Below, in pieces: positions 6,363 through 6,372 of a DNA stretch of 6,372 nucleotides. This stretch comes from CAZNMF01 sp035547155 (lineage in GTDB: Bacteria; Acidobacteriota; Vicinamibacteria; Vicinamibacterales; SCN-69-37): NCBI GenBank assembly GCA_035547155.1, contig DASZVJ010000115.1, positions 1 through 6,372 of the forward strand, read 5' to 3'. Every line of letters begins with the position of its first letter. The first letter of the stretch is position 1. The notes under the pieces are model-generated. The model searched no databases. It was not told the DNA's origin and saw only the letters and a list, made by a program, of their open reading frames with translations. Made by a program: the position numbers and the translations under genes.

Positions 6363-6372
6363 ATGCAGTCGG
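6363..6372 (+). CDS. Possible start of a divergent gene (only three codons inside window)
   Basis: AGGAG at 6351-6355 is followed by seven bases and ATG at 6363, then CAG TCG before the window ends. Spacing and sequence are those of a good ribosome binding site. If real, this gene is divergent from the siroheme/sulfite reductase operon and the roughly 150 bases between the two starts hold both promoters. Nothing can be said of its product. Confidence 0.35.

Noticed and set aside
6304..6372. Minus-strand frame ending at TGA 6304 as the 3' end of a gene that uses the hairpin at 6277-6238
   Set aside because: Only 22 codons are visible, of odd composition (several Cys, Ala and Gly), and I recognise nothing in it. 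It is possible but unsupported.
1..6372. CRISPR arrays, tRNA or rRNA genes, insertion sequences, phage genes
   Set aside because: I saw no spaced direct repeats of CRISPR type, no tRNA-like cloverleaf and no transposase or phage motif. The only direct repeats are the coding coiled-coil units and the TTCGAA element.

Overview
The window is a high-GC bacterial chromosome segment (my impression is near 70% G+C in the genes, with strong G/C third-position bias). It suggests a soil-type bacterium with large signalling proteins, perhaps Acidobacteriota or a myxobacterium-like lineage. That placement is a weak inference from style, since no rRNA or marker gene is present.

Left half (1-2817, + strand): the 3' part of one very large gene, open from the first base, with 938 codons in the window and its start to the left. 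It encodes about 500 residues of Trp-anchored, 25-residue coiled-coil repeats, including a nearly identical 57-residue tandem duplication. A PAS-like domain follows, then a histidine-kinase-like module in which the phospho-acceptor His, the N-box Asn residues and the G-box Asp all appear to be replaced. No lysine occurs in any of the 938 residues. This is the most unusual object in the window: probably a non-catalytic, scaffold-like sensor protein.

Middle (2818-2973): an AT-richer convergent intergenic region. It holds a 111-bp imperfect inverted repeat built from TTCGAA palindromes. Abutting it is a perfect 18-bp-arm palindrome that contains the stop codon of the opposing gene.

Right half (6213-2974, - strand): a compact three-gene operon. 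A precorrin-2 dehydrogenase (CysG N-terminal type) overlaps by ATGA with a uroporphyrinogen-III C-methyltransferase. After a 25-bp gap comes a siroheme/[4Fe-4S] sulfite (or nitrite) reductase. The first two enzymes make siroheme from uroporphyrinogen III, and the third uses it for six-electron reduction, most likely sulfite to sulfide in assimilation. Together the first two are the size of one CysG and look like a split CysG.

Right edge (6214-6372): a leader/intergenic region. It carries a hairpin plus U-tract on the - strand just before the operon (a candidate attenuator). A good ribosome binding site and ATG for a possible divergent + gene lie at 6351-6372.
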